In this document: positions 1 to 9,156 of the stretch, in pieces | Layout of the letters: each line of letters starts with the position of its first letter | Position numbering within the stretch: position 1 is the stretch's first letter | NCBI GenBank assembly: GCA_964446655.1 | Contig: CAYUPL010000011.1 | Coordinates: 1 to 64,000 of the forward strand | Direction of reading: 5' to 3' | Source: Desulfopila_A sp964446655 | GTDB lineage: Bacteria; Desulfobacterota; Desulfobulbia; Desulfobulbales; Desulfocapsaceae | DNA length: 64,000 nt | The notes under the pieces: model-generated | What the model saw: the letters and a program-made list of their open reading frames with translations, nothing else | Told to the model about the DNA's origin: nothing | The model's database searches: none | Made by a program: the position numbers and the translations under genes

Positions 1-1
1 C

Positions 2-49
2 GGTGATTTCATGGAGCATATCCGTGCTAGTAATACGATAATGCAATGA
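2..49 (+). other. possible 3' tail of an upstream coding region
   Basis: One frame stays open from the window edge and ends at a TGA at 47-49, giving about 15 residues. The stretch is too short to recognise and another frame is also briefly open. It is listed only because a gene may end here; the bases from 50 to 98 show nothing I can name. Confidence 0.2.
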
Positions 50-98
50 AATACAAAAATGATGGAGTTAGGCGCTAACGAGGCTTTCAATAATTTTC

Positions 99-127
99 TT
101 GACAAAAATATGAGCCTTCATTAATAG
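99..127 (+). promoter_or_regulatory. candidate sigma-70 promoter for ferredoxin
   Basis: A perfect TTGACA (99-104) is followed after 17 bases by TAATAG (122-127). It lies about 90 bases upstream of the ferredoxin start on an AT-rich background. The -35 is excellent and the -10 is only fair, so the assignment is inference from consensus. Confidence 0.45.
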
Positions 128-215
128 ATCATAACGTATAAAAACCAAAATAATGGAACCACTTCAGGTTGCATTATAAGGATATGTAAATTAACCTAAT
201 TTTTGGAGGTGTATT

Positions 216-401
216 ATGTTTGAAGTAGTTGTAGATAAAGATAAATGTACCGGCTGTGAAGAATGTGTAGCGGCCTGTCCTGCTCAGGTTTTCGAAATGG
301 AAGACGGCAAGTCCGAGCCGGTGGAAGCGGAAGAATGTCTCGGTTGCGAAACCTGTGTTGAAGTATGTGGTGACGACGCAATTACCGTTACTGAGATCTA
401 A
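216..401 (+). CDS. 2[4Fe-4S] ferredoxin
   Basis: A 61-residue cytoplasmic electron carrier. Two CxxCxxCxxxC cluster motifs are visible, the first (residues 9-19) followed by the usual proline and the second (residues 42-52) followed by Gly-Asp-Asp instead. Each should bind one [4Fe-4S] cluster, and the protein is strongly acidic, as low-potential clostridial-type ferredoxins are. A strong GGAGGTG ribosome site sits 5 bases before the ATG. The gene has its own candidate promoter and a perfect terminator, so it is probably a highly expressed monocistronic unit. The redox partner (for example pyruvate:ferredoxin oxidoreductase or hydrogenase) is not in this window. Confidence 0.93.
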   Translation: MFEVVVDKDKCTGCEECVAACPAQVFEMEDGKSEPVEAEECLGCETCVEVCGDDAITVTEI

Positions 402-424
402 ATACTTCGGTAACCAGTAGTTCT

Positions 425-461
425 GATAAGCCCATCTCCCTGCGGAGATGGGCTTATCTTG
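425..461 (+). terminator. Rho-independent terminator after ferredoxin
   Basis: A perfect 15-bp stem (425-439 with 444-458) closes a 4-base CTGC loop and is followed by TTGTTT. It starts 24 bases after the ferredoxin stop codon. The arms are AT-rich at the base, so the hairpin could also work for transcripts from the other strand. Confidence 0.9.
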
Positions 462-523
462 TTTGGAGGAGCCGGTTTCCCAGGCAGGAGAAAATCGGGC
501 CGGTCCACTACTCCGGAAATGCT

Positions 524-961
524 ATGTCTCTATCGACGTTGTTTTCGCGCCTTAAACCCGGCGCATCTCGAAATGCTCATCTGTTTGCCGCGTCACTGCT
601 CTGGACCTGTGTCGGTACAGCTTTGCTGGTGCGTGGCAGCCTGTGGCTGGTAAGCCAGAAGAGTATCATTGTTTTTCTGGGCGCGCTGCTGTTTGGTACC
701 TTGAAATCACTCTTTATTCTTGATAAATCAGCGAAAAAGAGTATAGACCGGATATTGCGGCTGGCCGACGGTTCTTGTCTCGGTGGTGTCTATTCCGTTA
801 CAACATGGGCAGTGATTGGTTGTATGATGCTGATGGGCTATGTGCTGCGTCACTACTCTGTACTGTCGATTGAGCTGATGGGCTTTTTGTATGCCGCCAT
901 TGGCTGGGCACTTCTCTTTTCCAGTCGGAAAGGATGGGCCGTATGGTTGGGAAAAAAGTAA
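524..961 (+). CDS. small multi-pass membrane protein, function unknown
   Basis: A 145-residue hydrophobic protein with about four membrane segments (roughly residues 20-42, 46-66, 88-108 and 112-132) and a basic N-terminus. I do not recognise a family with certainty. The size and four-helix layout recall ATP synthase subunit I-like or other small inner-membrane proteins, but no diagnostic motif is present. It ends 24 bases before alr, so the two are probably co-transcribed. No clear Shine-Dalgarno sequence precedes the chosen ATG; the preceding in-frame sequence does not suggest a longer start. Confidence 0.6.
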   Translation: MSLSTLFSRLKPGASRNAHLFAASLLWTCVGTALLVRGSLWLVSQKSIIVFLGALLFGTLKSLFILDKSAKKSIDRILRLADGSCLGGVYSVTTWAVIGCMMLMGYVLRHYSVLSIELMGFLYAAIGWALLFSSRKGWAVWLGKK

Positions 962-985
962 GACACTATTCCAGGTAGAGCATAA

Positions 986-2104
986 ATGATTCCTTCTTCG
1001 TTTAACCGTGTAAAGATAGATCTTGCTGCATTGCGTCACAATTATCAGTTATTGCGGCGCCACGCCGGTCAGGCTTCGTTGCTGGCTATGATAAAGGCCG
1101 ATGGCTATGGCCATGGTATGCTCGAATGTGGAGAAGCTCTGGAGCAGTCGGGATGCCGCATGTTTGGTGTTGCCGAATTGCGTGAAGCCATTCTGTTGCG
1201 TCAAGCCGGTATTTCGGCCAAGGTTATGGCAATGGTCGGGTTTGCTGTGCAGGATGCGGCCTTATTCTGCCGCCATGACATTACTGCAGTAGTGTACGAC
1301 GAAGCCTCTCTTGAAGCACTGTCACAGGCTGCGGTTGCGTCGGGGAAACAGCTCTCCGTGCATCTCAAGGTCGATGTCGGTATGAATCGGCTCGGTGTAA
1401 CGCCGGATGGACTGCGGAAGTTACTGCAATGTGTTGCGTCTTTACCGGGTATTTCCCTGGGAGGAATAGCCGGGCATTTCCCTTGTGCCGATGATCGTGC
1501 GTCGAGCAGTACGGCTGCTTGCCTGGCAAAGTTTGCGGAGTTTGAGGCATTACTGCCGGATCGGCAGGAGGTCGTTCGCCATGTGGCGAACTCAGGCGCG
1601 ACTCTCTATCATCCCGAATCTCACCGCGATATGGTGCGTTGTGGTATATCTCTTTATGGTTATTATCCTGAGGGACGTATCCGAATCGAGCCTGATGGTT
1701 TACGGCCGGTCATGTCGTTTTCCAGCCGGGTGCTGCAGCTGAAGAATATTAAGGCGGGGTGCGGTGTGAGCTATGGTCACACCTATGTTACTAATAGACC
1801 GACGATCCTGGCGGTGGTGCCGGTGGGCTATGAGGACGGCTTTTCGAGAAGACTGTCCAATTGCGGCGAGGTACTTATCCGCGGTCGGAGAGCCGCTGTT
1901 CGCGGCAGAGTCTGTATGAATTTATGTATGGTTGATGTGACCGATATTGAAGGAGTTGCGGTAGGCGACGAAGTCGTCATACTGGGCAGGAGTGGCGACG
2001 ACTATATCAGTGCTGACGAGATAGCCTCGCGGATCGGTACCATCAGCTATGAGGTTCTCTGTATGATAGGAAATAATAATGAAAGGGAATTTGTGCGGGG
2101 TTAA
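986..2104 (+). CDS. alr: alanine racemase
   Basis: A PLP enzyme interconverting L- and D-alanine and supplying D-Ala for peptidoglycan. The 372-residue length is typical. The PLP lysine is K37 in the KADGYGHG motif of the N-terminal TIM barrel. The catalytic tyrosine of the partner active site is Y263 in SYGHTYV of the C-terminal beta domain, with the conserved PVGYEDG downstream. It follows the small membrane protein closely and precedes argS by 80 bases, so it may be part of one transcript. Nothing suggests a catabolic (DadX) role: no dadA is nearby. Confidence 0.96.
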   Translation: MIPSSFNRVKIDLAALRHNYQLLRRHAGQASLLAMIKADGYGHGMLECGEALEQSGCRMFGVAELREAILLRQAGISAKVMAMVGFAVQDAALFCRHDITAVVYDEASLEALSQAAVASGKQLSVHLKVDVGMNRLGVTPDGLRKLLQCVASLPGISLGGIAGHFPCADDRASSSTAACLAKFAEFEALLPDRQEVVRHVANSGATLYHPESHRDMVRCGISLYGYYPEGRIRIEPDGLRPVMSFSSRVLQLKNIKAGCGVSYGHTYVTNRPTILAVVPVGYEDGFSRRLSNCGEVLIRGRRAAVRGRVCMNLCMVDVTDIEGVAVGDEVVILGRSGDDYISADEIASRIGTISYEVLCMIGNNNEREFVRG

Positions 2105-2184
2105 TGTAACGACACGCTCCTTGCAAAGAGTTCTCGGCCTGATTGGCGGGAATGTATGTCCAAACTTATACTTTATGACGTGCA

Positions 2185-3843
2185 ATGATACGATCAAAGC
2201 TCAAAGAAATAGTGGATGACTGCTTCGCCAGGGGTGTTGCCGAAGGGAAGTGGAGCAGTGCGGGCGCAGGGAAATATACCGTGGAGGTGCCCAAGCGTGA
2301 CGGACAGGGTGACTTTGCCACCAACATCGCCATGGTGCTGGCAGGCATCGAGAAAAAAAATCCACGTCTGCTCGCCGCGGAAATACAGACCTACCTTACC
2401 GAGGACTCTACCTTTGTTGAACGTGTTGAGATCGCCAGCCCGGGATTTGTGAATATTTTTGTTTTTTCAGCCAGATGGCATGAGATCATCTCCGCCGTTA
2501 TCGGTGCGGGTGACACCTTCGGCTGTTCCTCGGTTGGTGAGGGCCGGCGTGTCATGGTGGAGTTTGTCAGCGCCAATCCCACTGGTCCGCTGAGCATTGG
2601 TCATGGCCGTCAGGCCATTCTGGGCGACAGTATTGCCAGGCTTCTGGAAAAAACCGGGCACCAGGTCTATCGCGAGTATTATTATAATGATGCCGGCAGA
2701 CAGATGCGGGTTCTCGGTGAATCGACCAGGGCGAGATATCTGGAAGGACTTGGTCTGCCCGCCGCCTTTCCGGAGGATGGCTATCAGGGTGAGTATATAA
2801 AGGAAATCGCCGCGGCACTTATTGCGGAGCAAGGCGATGCCTTGAAAGGGGTCGACGACGTCACGCCGTTCAAGGAAAAGGCCGAGCAGCTGATTTTTGT
2901 TGATATCTCTACTACATTAAAGCGATTGGGGATAGTATTTGACAATTACTACAACGAGCAGTCCCTCTACCGGGAAGGACATGTCGATGCAGTGGTGGCT
3001 GAGTTGCGTGACAAAGGGCTGGTCTACGAAAAAGAGGGGGCCACCTGGTTTAAAACCACGGCATTCGGCCATGAAAAAGACAGGGTCATCATCAAGTCCA
3101 GCGGGGAGCCAACCTATCGTCTTCCCGATATTGCCTATCATCGGGAAAAATTCCGCAGAAACTTTGACTGGCTCATCGACATATTCGGGGCGGACCATAT
3201 CGCCACGGTTCCCGATGTTCTTGCCGGGGTAAAAGCTCTGGGGTATGACGAGTCCAGGGTAAAGGTACTTCTGCATCAGTTTGTAACGCTGACCCGTGAC
3301 GGCAAACAGGTGAAAATGTCCACCAGAAAGGCGACCTTCGTAACCGTTGACGAGCTGCTCGATCTGGTGGGCGAGGATGTTGCCAGGTTCTTTTTTATGA
3401 TGCGCAAGGCCGACAGTCAACTTGAATTTGACCTGGGGCTGGCGACTGAGCAGAGCCAGGAAAACCCGGTCTATTATGTCCAGTACGGCCATGCCAGGCT
3501 CTGTTCCATTCTGCGCCAGGCCGAGGAAAATGGTCTTGTTGTGCCCGAAGATCGGCAGATAGACCTATCCCTGCTCAGGGAGCCTGAGGACCTCATTTTA
3601 CTGAAAAGTATGGCGGCATTTCCGGGCATGATCGAAAATGCCGCCCTGGAGCTGGAGCCTCATCGTGTCATTTTCTATCTTATTGAGCTTGCCGGACAGT
3701 TTCATAGCTATTATAACAAACATAAGGTAATCTCAGAAGATATTGCGTTGAGCAGGGCGAGACTTACCCTGGTTGCAGCGTTGCGGATAGTTTTCGGTAA
3801 CGGACTCCGATTCGTCGGTTTGTCCGCACCCGAGCAGATGTAG
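2185..3843 (+). CDS. argS: arginyl-tRNA synthetase
   Basis: A class I synthetase charging tRNA-Arg. At 552 residues it is close to the family norm. The N-terminal tRNA D-loop recognition domain (residues 1 to about 100) precedes the HIGH-like motif GHGR at 139-142 within the ANPTGPLS block. The second signature is KMST at 377-380; many ArgRS lack a canonical KMSKS, but this one keeps most of it. The C-terminal all-alpha anticodon-binding domain (about 430-552) ends in the typical LSAPEQM. The start ATG lacks a convincing ribosome site but gives the expected N-terminus. The next gene starts 10 bases after the stop. Confidence 0.96.
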   Translation: MIRSKLKEIVDDCFARGVAEGKWSSAGAGKYTVEVPKRDGQGDFATNIAMVLAGIEKKNPRLLAAEIQTYLTEDSTFVERVEIASPGFVNIFVFSARWHEIISAVIGAGDTFGCSSVGEGRRVMVEFVSANPTGPLSIGHGRQAILGDSIARLLEKTGHQVYREYYYNDAGRQMRVLGESTRARYLEGLGLPAAFPEDGYQGEYIKEIAAALIAEQGDALKGVDDVTPFKEKAEQLIFVDISTTLKRLGIVFDNYYNEQSLYREGHVDAVVAELRDKGLVYEKEGATWFKTTAFGHEKDRVIIKSSGEPTYRLPDIAYHREKFRRNFDWLIDIFGADHIATVPDVLAGVKALGYDESRVKVLLHQFVTLTRDGKQVKMSTRKATFVTVDELLDLVGEDVARFFFMMRKADSQLEFDLGLATEQSQENPVYYVQYGHARLCSILRQAEENGLVVPEDRQIDLSLLREPEDLILLKSMAAFPGMIENAALELEPHRVIFYLIELAGQFHSYYNKHKVISEDIALSRARLTLVAALRIVFGNGLRFVGLSAPEQM

Positions 3844-3853
3844 GAAAAGGCCG

Positions 3854-4087
3854 ATGGCCGCAGGAAAACGAAAGCAGGTAAAAAAATACAGGTTTGAGCT
3901 TACCAGGGGCGCGATCAGCGGTATTGGGGTTGTCTGTTTCTGTATATTCTTGTGGATGTTTCTGCTGGGGGTCTGGGCGGGCCAGTCTCTGCTGATGCCT
4001 TCCAGCCTCGATCCCGTCGCCGGCAACGGTGAGAGTTTACAGCAGATCGTTAACTTGACCGAACAAAAAAAGCAAAAACCCCAGTGA
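3854..4087 (+). CDS. single-pass membrane protein, possible remnant of a SPOR-type protein
   Basis: A 77-residue protein with a very basic N-terminus (residues 3-18), one membrane segment (about 22-44) and a short polar C-terminus. The layout is type II: cytoplasmic basic anchor, helix, periplasmic tail. In several deltaproteobacteria a SPOR-domain (peptidoglycan-binding) membrane protein follows argS, and its N-terminal anchor looks like this one. Here the frame stops long before any SPOR domain, and I find none in the following 100 bases. It could be a truncated relative or a genuine small protein. It is 10 bases after argS and surely co-transcribed with it. Confidence 0.55.
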   Translation: MAAGKRKQVKKYRFELTRGAISGIGVVCFCIFLWMFLLGVWAGQSLLMPSSLDPVAGNGESLQQIVNLTEQKKQKPQ

Positions 4088-4196
4088 ACAGAAGCGATAT
4101 CCGGAAAGAAAGCTGAAAGGCGGCAGGGAGCGGTCAGAGTACTCCGAGCCCGCTTTATATAGAACTGTCTTATTGACGGTTTTTTAGGAAGAAGGA

Positions 4197-4655
4197 ATGA
4201 TACGATATGCCAGAATGGAAGATGTGAAGGAAATTCATACGCTTCTGAATTATTATGCCAAGCAGGGACTGCTGCTTGCCTGTTCCATCAGCTCTCTTTA
4301 TGACCGGTTACGCGATTTTGTCGTGTATGTCGATCGGGAAAATGCTATCCTAGGTGTTTGTGCCCTGCATATTACCTGGGAGAATCTTGCCGAAATACGG
4401 TCATTGGCTGTCCGGCAGGAGTATCAGGGCAAAGGTATAGGTGCCAGGCTCGTTAACCAGTGTCTGATGGAAGCCGACATGTTCGGCATATCAAAAATTT
4501 TCACTCTGACCTATCAACCTGATTTTTTTCGTAAGCAGGGCTTTCGTGATATTGATAAACGTGACCTGCCCCACAAGATATGGAGTGACTGCATCCATTG
4601 TCATATGTTTCCCGATTGTGACGAGGAAGCATTGATGTATGACCGGGAAGCTTGA
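4197..4655 (+). CDS. argA: short-form N-acetylglutamate synthase (GNAT acetyltransferase)
   Basis: A 152-residue stand-alone GNAT enzyme, probably transferring acetyl from acetyl-CoA to the amino group of glutamate to open arginine synthesis. The acetyl-CoA loop is visible at residues 73-82 (RQEYQGKGIG). The C-terminal KIWSDCIHCHMFPDC segment, with Cys132, Cys135 and Cys141, is a hallmark I associate with the short ArgA enzymes that lack the amino-acid-kinase domain. A strong AGGAAGAAGGA site sits directly before the ATG. With argJ at 11081 also present, priming and recycling activities may both exist. Substrate specificity is inferred. Confidence 0.8.
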   Translation: MIRYARMEDVKEIHTLLNYYAKQGLLLACSISSLYDRLRDFVVYVDRENAILGVCALHITWENLAEIRSLAVRQEYQGKGIGARLVNQCLMEADMFGISKIFTLTYQPDFFRKQGFRDIDKRDLPHKIWSDCIHCHMFPDCDEEALMYDREA

Positions 4656-4713
4656 TCTGCTCAGATCCTGACTATTACACTCTTTTCATAAATATTAACT
4701 TACAAGAAACGAT

Positions 4714-7263
4714 ATGATCGGAAAAGTCCTTACAAAAGTTTTCGGCAGCAAAAACGAACGGGAGCTGAAAAAGCTCCAGCCTGTGGTCGAAAAAATCAAT
4801 GCGCTCGAGGAAACCGTCGGACCTCTTGATGATGAGGAACTGGCTGCGCAAACCGTTGAGTTGAAAGAGCGATATACTCAAGGGGAAAGCCTTGATGAGC
4901 TGCTGCCGGAAGCCTTTGCCGTCATGAGGGAAGCCGCCCGGCGCATTCTGGGTGAACGCCATTATGATGTGCAGCTCATCGGTGGTATCATTCTGCATCA
5001 GGGTAAAATTGCGGAAATGAAGACGGGCGAGGGAAAAACGCTTACCTCTACCCTGGCGGTTTATCTCAATGCCTTGACCGGCAAAGGCGTTCATGTAGTT
5101 ACCGTCAATGATTATCTGGCGAGCCGTGATGCCGAATGGATGGGGAAGGTGTATCGTTTTCTTGGTCTTACCGTCGGCAAGATTGTTCATGCCATGGATG
5201 ACGCGCAGCGCCGTGAAGCCTATGCCGCCGATGTCACCTATGGTACCAACAATGAATTCGGTTTTGACTATCTGCGCGACAATATGAAATTTGATATGAA
5301 GGATTTCTGTCAGCGCGACTTTCACTACGCCATTGTCGATGAGGTGGATTCCATACTGATCGATGAGGCCCGTACACCGTTGATTATTTCCGGTCCGGCC
5401 GACAGTTCCACGGAGATGTACAACGTTGTTGATAAGATCATCAAGAAGTTCAACAAGGAAGAGCACTACACCCTTGACGAAAAGACCCGCCAGGTTTCCC
5501 TGACGGAAGAGGGCGTCTCCCTGGGCGAAAAATTACTTCAGGTCGACAATCTGTATGATCCCAGTTCGATAGAGTATCTGCACCATCTCAACCAGGCTCT
5601 CAAAGCCCATGTGGTTTTTAAAAAGGACGTCGACTATATCGTCAAGGATGGTCAGGTGGTCATTGTTGATGAATTTACCGGACGTACCATGGAGGGGCGG
5701 CGATACAGCGACGGCCTGCATCAGGCACTGGAAGCCAAGGAGAAAGTCAAGGTCGAGAGGGAAAACCAGACCTACGCCTCCATCACCTTTCAGAATTATT
5801 TCAGGATGTATGCCAAACTTGCCGGCATGACCGGTACGGCCGATACCGAAGCGGCGGAGTTTAAAAAGATCTATAATCTCGATGTCTCCATAATTCCCAC
5901 GAACATGGAGATGATCCGGATTGATTATGCCGATGTCATCTATAAAAACGAAAAGGCGAAGTACCGGGCCATTATCAGAGAGATTACGGAAAAACATCAG
6001 GCTGGTCAGCCCGTACTGGTCGGCACAATATCGATAGATGTTTCCGAAAAGATTGCCGCTATTCTGAAAAAGGAGGGTGTCCCCCATGAGGTGCTCAATG
6101 CCAAGCATCATGAGCGTGAGGCGGAGATCATCGCTCATGCCGGCCAGAAAGGCAAGGTGACGATAGCAACCAATATGGCGGGGCGTGGTACCGATATCAA
6201 ACTGGGAGAAGGGGTGACGGATGTCGGCGGGCTGCATATTCTGGGAACCTCCCGACATGAATCCAGGAGGATCGACAATCAGCTGCGTGGTCGTTCCGGC
6301 AGGCAGGGAGATCCAGGTTCTTCCCGCTTTTTTCTTTCTCTGGAAGACGATCTGCTGCGTATCTTCGGTTCAGGTAAGATTTCCGGTATCATGGAAAAGC
6401 TGGGTATGGAAGAGGATGAGCCCATCGAGCATACCATGATCAGCAAGGCCATTGAAAATGCCCAGAAGAAAGTGGAAGGCCATAACTTTGATATTCGAAA
6501 ACATCTGCTTGAGTATGACGATGTCATGAACAAACAGAGAGAGGTTATCTATCAGCAGCGTCGTGAAGTACTCGGCAGTGAGGACGTCAGCGAGGTGGTG
6601 GCGGACATGCGGGAAGAGCTTGTCGACAACGTCGTTGCCGAGTTTGCTCAGGATAAGCTTGAGTCAGAGGATTGGAGCTGGGATGGCTTTGAAGAACGTA
6701 TGATGGAGTATTTTCATCTGCAGCTCAACTGGTCTGATGATGATAAAAAAGATCTCGACAGCGAGTCCTTCCGCCAAAAAATTATCGAACTGGTGGAAAA
6801 TGGGTATGCCGCTCAGATAGAGAGAAACAGTTTTGAGGCTCAGCGTCATCTCGAGCGGGTAATTCTGCTGCAGATGGTGGATAACCATTGGAAAGACCAC
6901 TTGCTCTCCATGGATCATCTCAAGGAAGGTATCGGCTTACGCGGATATGGTCAGAAAAATCCTCTGGATGAATATAAGAAAGAAGGTTTTGACCTTTTTC
7001 ATACCATGATCGACACCGTCAAGGTGCAGACAGTCTCAACATTGATGCGTGTCCGCGTAGTGCAGGAGCAGGATGTCGAGAAGTTTGAAGAAGAACAGCG
7101 CCGTAAAAAAGAACAGCAGATGCGTCTCAATAAAGGCCCGGCCGGAGGCGATGACAATGAGCCGCATACCATTAAGAGGGAAGGGGACAAGATCGGCCGG
7201 AACGATCCCTGCCCCTGCGGTTCCGGGAAAAAATACAAGAAATGTCACGGCCGGGCATCGTAG
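4714..7263 (+). CDS. secA: preprotein translocase ATPase SecA
   Basis: The motor that drives unfolded proteins through SecYEG. The 849-residue length is in the usual range. Walker A is GEGKT at 105-109, preceded by the AEMKTGEGK block, and the DEVDSILIDEARTPL segment of the first nucleotide-binding fold follows. Preprotein cross-linking, helicase-like second fold (MAGRGTDI, QLRGRSGRQGDPG) and helical scaffold regions follow in order. The C-terminus carries the zinc/SecB-binding tail (CPCGSGKKYKKCH), so a SecB-dependent or phospholipid-interacting SecA is expected. It is the last + strand gene before the converging ppk2. Confidence 0.98.
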   Translation: MIGKVLTKVFGSKNERELKKLQPVVEKINALEETVGPLDDEELAAQTVELKERYTQGESLDELLPEAFAVMREAARRILGERHYDVQLIGGIILHQGKIAEMKTGEGKTLTSTLAVYLNALTGKGVHVVTVNDYLASRDAEWMGKVYRFLGLTVGKIVHAMDDAQRREAYAADVTYGTNNEFGFDYLRDNMKFDMKDFCQRDFHYAIVDEVDSILIDEARTPLIISGPADSSTEMYNVVDKIIKKFNKEEHYTLDEKTRQVSLTEEGVSLGEKLLQVDNLYDPSSIEYLHHLNQALKAHVVFKKDVDYIVKDGQVVIVDEFTGRTMEGRRYSDGLHQALEAKEKVKVERENQTYASITFQNYFRMYAKLAGMTGTADTEAAEFKKIYNLDVSIIPTNMEMIRIDYADVIYKNEKAKYRAIIREITEKHQAGQPVLVGTISIDVSEKIAAILKKEGVPHEVLNAKHHEREAEIIAHAGQKGKVTIATNMAGRGTDIKLGEGVTDVGGLHILGTSRHESRRIDNQLRGRSGRQGDPGSSRFFLSLEDDLLRIFGSGKISGIMEKLGMEEDEPIEHTMISKAIENAQKKVEGHNFDIRKHLLEYDDVMNKQREVIYQQRREVLGSEDVSEVVADMREELVDNVVAEFAQDKLESEDWSWDGFEERMMEYFHLQLNWSDDDKKDLDSESFRQKIIELVENGYAAQIERNSFEAQRHLERVILLQMVDNHWKDHLLSMDHLKEGIGLRGYGQKNPLDEYKKEGFDLFHTMIDTVKVQTVSTLMRVRVVQEQDVEKFEEEQRRKKEQQMRLNKGPAGGDDNEPHTIKREGDKIGRNDPCPCGSGKKYKKCHGRAS

Positions 7264-7323
7264 GTGGGCCTATCTGGCCGGGATAAGGTTGGGGTGAATG
7301 GAATGAAGCCCAACGCTATTATT

Positions 7324-8232
7324 TCAGCCGAAAAGGTTGGAGGGTTTCATCAGATTTTCTTCCATATGCTTGAGTTCATCAATGCCGGAGACGATGATCT
7401 TCGGGTCGGGCTCGAGTTCTTTAGCCGGGAGTTTATCGGTATACTGCATGTTGCTGAGCAGGTATTTCATACAGTTGAGGCGGGCGAATTTTTTATTGTC
7501 GGATCGGACAATGGTCCATGGGGCCATGGTCCTGTTGGTTTCGGAGAGCATCTGGAATTTGCGAATGGAATACTGATCCCAGTATTTCTGTGCCAGATTG
7601 TCCACCGGAGACAATTTATAGTGCTTCAGCGGGTCGGTTTTACGGGAATCGAAACGGCTTTTCTGTTCATCCTTGGAAACCGAAAAGTAAAATTTAAACA
7701 ATTTGATGCCGTCTTTGACCAATAATTCCTCCAGCATCGGCACATCTTTGAGAAAACGTTTGTTCTGCTCATCGGTACAGAATCCCATCACCGGCTCAAC
7801 CATGGCGCGGTTATACCAGCTGCGGTCAAAGAGAACAATTTCTCCGGCCGAAGGCAGATACGGCACATACCGCTGGAAATACCATTGGGTGCTCTCCGTC
7901 TCGTTAGGCTTGGTGAGGGCAACCACATGGGCATAGCGGGGATTGAGATGCTCTATCAGCCTTTTTATGGTGCCGCCTTTGCCTGCAGCGTCACGCCCCT
8001 CGAACAGGGCCAGGACCCGTTCGCCTGAATTTTTCATGTGGGTCTGCAGTTTCATGAGCTCGATCTGCAGCTTTTTCAGCTCGATTTCATAGGCCAGGTG
8101 CCACTCCTTTACCCAGACAGCTGTTCGTTTGTTGCCCTCTTCGCGTTCGAGATTCTTATAGGCCGTGCCTTCCAGCAGCCTGACGTCTTCGGGCAGTGCA
8201 TCCTCGGCTTTTTTCTTCTTTTTTGCGCACAT
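7324..8232 (-). CDS. ppk2: polyphosphate kinase 2 (PPK2 family)
   Basis: A 302-residue single-domain PPK2, transferring phosphate between polyphosphate and nucleotides. Walker A is GRDAAGKGGT at 79-88 and Walker B is FDRSWYNR at 135-142. The direction (NDP or NMP phosphorylation, GTP or ATP preference) cannot be read from sequence. I chose the ATG at 8232 because AGGA lies 8 bases upstream; an ATG 24 codons earlier lacks a ribosome site. The N-terminus is a lysine-rich stretch. It is transcribed with, or downstream of, cls and the phosphoesterase, and converges on secA. A CHAD-domain (polyphosphate-binding) gene lies about 4 kb away. Confidence 0.93.
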   Translation of the reverse strand: MCAKKKKKAEDALPEDVRLLEGTAYKNLEREEGNKRTAVWVKEWHLAYEIELKKLQIELMKLQTHMKNSGERVLALFEGRDAAGKGGTIKRLIEHLNPRYAHVVALTKPNETESTQWYFQRYVPYLPSAGEIVLFDRSWYNRAMVEPVMGFCTDEQNKRFLKDVPMLEELLVKDGIKLFKFYFSVSKDEQKSRFDSRKTDPLKHYKLSPVDNLAQKYWDQYSIRKFQMLSETNRTMAPWTIVRSDNKKFARLNCMKYLLSNMQYTDKLPAKELEPDPKIIVSGIDELKHMEENLMKPSNLFG

Positions 8233-8405
8233 TGGCTCTGTCCTGGTTAAGGTTGATAGTTCATAAGAGATCCGGGCTAGCGTAAGGCGGTACCCAGTTT
8301 CCATTGTAATAGAAGATCAAATATTTATGCGATAGTAGCAGGGAATGGGGGGGAAATGCAATTATTCATTGTATCATGCCGGATTTTTCTGTTCATATCC
8401 TGCCG

Positions 8406-9155
8406 TCAGTTGGTTTTTCGCCCCAACCGGTACATTTCGGTGTAGAGAGCAGGCAGTGCGGCCCGGCGTAATGCCGTGATGGTTTTTTCGATGTCATAGC
8501 TGATGCGATGGTGGTGCACGTGGAAGGAATCGGCTTCGAGATGGAGCGTCGCACAGGATGATTGGGGATTGCCGTCAAACATGCGTCCGGCACTGCCGGG
8601 GTTGATAAAATGTGTGGTGTCGCAGATTTTATGGAAAGGATCGTGGGAATGGCCGCAGACGACGATATCCAGCAGGGCTTGCCGTGCCAGTTCTCTGAAT
8701 CTGCTGTCCGGTGTTGAGTTGAACAGAAACTCATGGTTTCTGGCCGGGCTGCCGTGAAATATGCCGAGTTTGTAGTGTCTCTCCACCTTTACCGGGCTTG
8801 ATGATGTTACATACAGCAGTTCTGTTTTCTTTTTCGGTAGCGACTGGAGATAGCTTTTCCAGCTGGGGCTGAGTTGTTCGGCGGTCCAGGTGTACATGAT
8901 TCTTTTGTGAGGATCAGCCGGTTTAACAAAGGTTTTCCCCTGGAGTAGTTTTATCACTTTTTTATCTGTGTTGCCCAGGATGGAAATCGCTGCTTTTGCT
9001 TTCAGCCAGGCGAGTGTTTCGTTGGGAAATGGTCCATAAACAACGGAATCGCCACAGTTGATGACAAGGTCGAAATTCCAGGGAGTAAAATATTGCTCCA
9101 GAGCCTGTAGTGCAGGGAAGTTAGCATGAATGTCCGCTACAAGAAGTATATTCAT
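8406..9155 (-). CDS. metallophosphoesterase (YfcE/MJ0936-like)
   Basis: A 249-residue calcineurin-like phosphoesterase with a two-metal centre. Visible metal ligands are D8 and H10 (ADIH), D36 (NCGDS), N62 (GNTD) and the later GHSHDPF. The NPGSAG motif near the end is typical of YfcE/MJ0936-type phosphodiesterases. Natural substrates of this group are mostly unknown. It starts 1 base after the cardiolipin synthase stop, so the two are almost certainly co-translated, which makes a lipid or phospholipid-derived phosphodiester a reasonable guess only. GNTD in place of the usual GNH/GNCD is a mild variation. Confidence 0.85.
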   Translation of the reverse strand: MNILLVADIHANFPALQALEQYFTPWNFDLVINCGDSVVYGPFPNETLAWLKAKAAISILGNTDKKVIKLLQGKTFVKPADPHKRIMYTWTAEQLSPSWKSYLQSLPKKKTELLYVTSSSPVKVERHYKLGIFHGSPARNHEFLFNSTPDSRFRELARQALLDIVVCGHSHDPFHKICDTTHFINPGSAGRMFDGNPQSSCATLHLEADSFHVHHHRISYDIEKTITALRRAALPALYTEMYRLGRKTN

Positions 9156-9156
9156 T

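Noticed and set aside
4675..6258. Two long antisense open frames within secA (263 and 241 codons)
   Set aside because: SecA is certain over this stretch and the antisense proteins show no recognisable feature.
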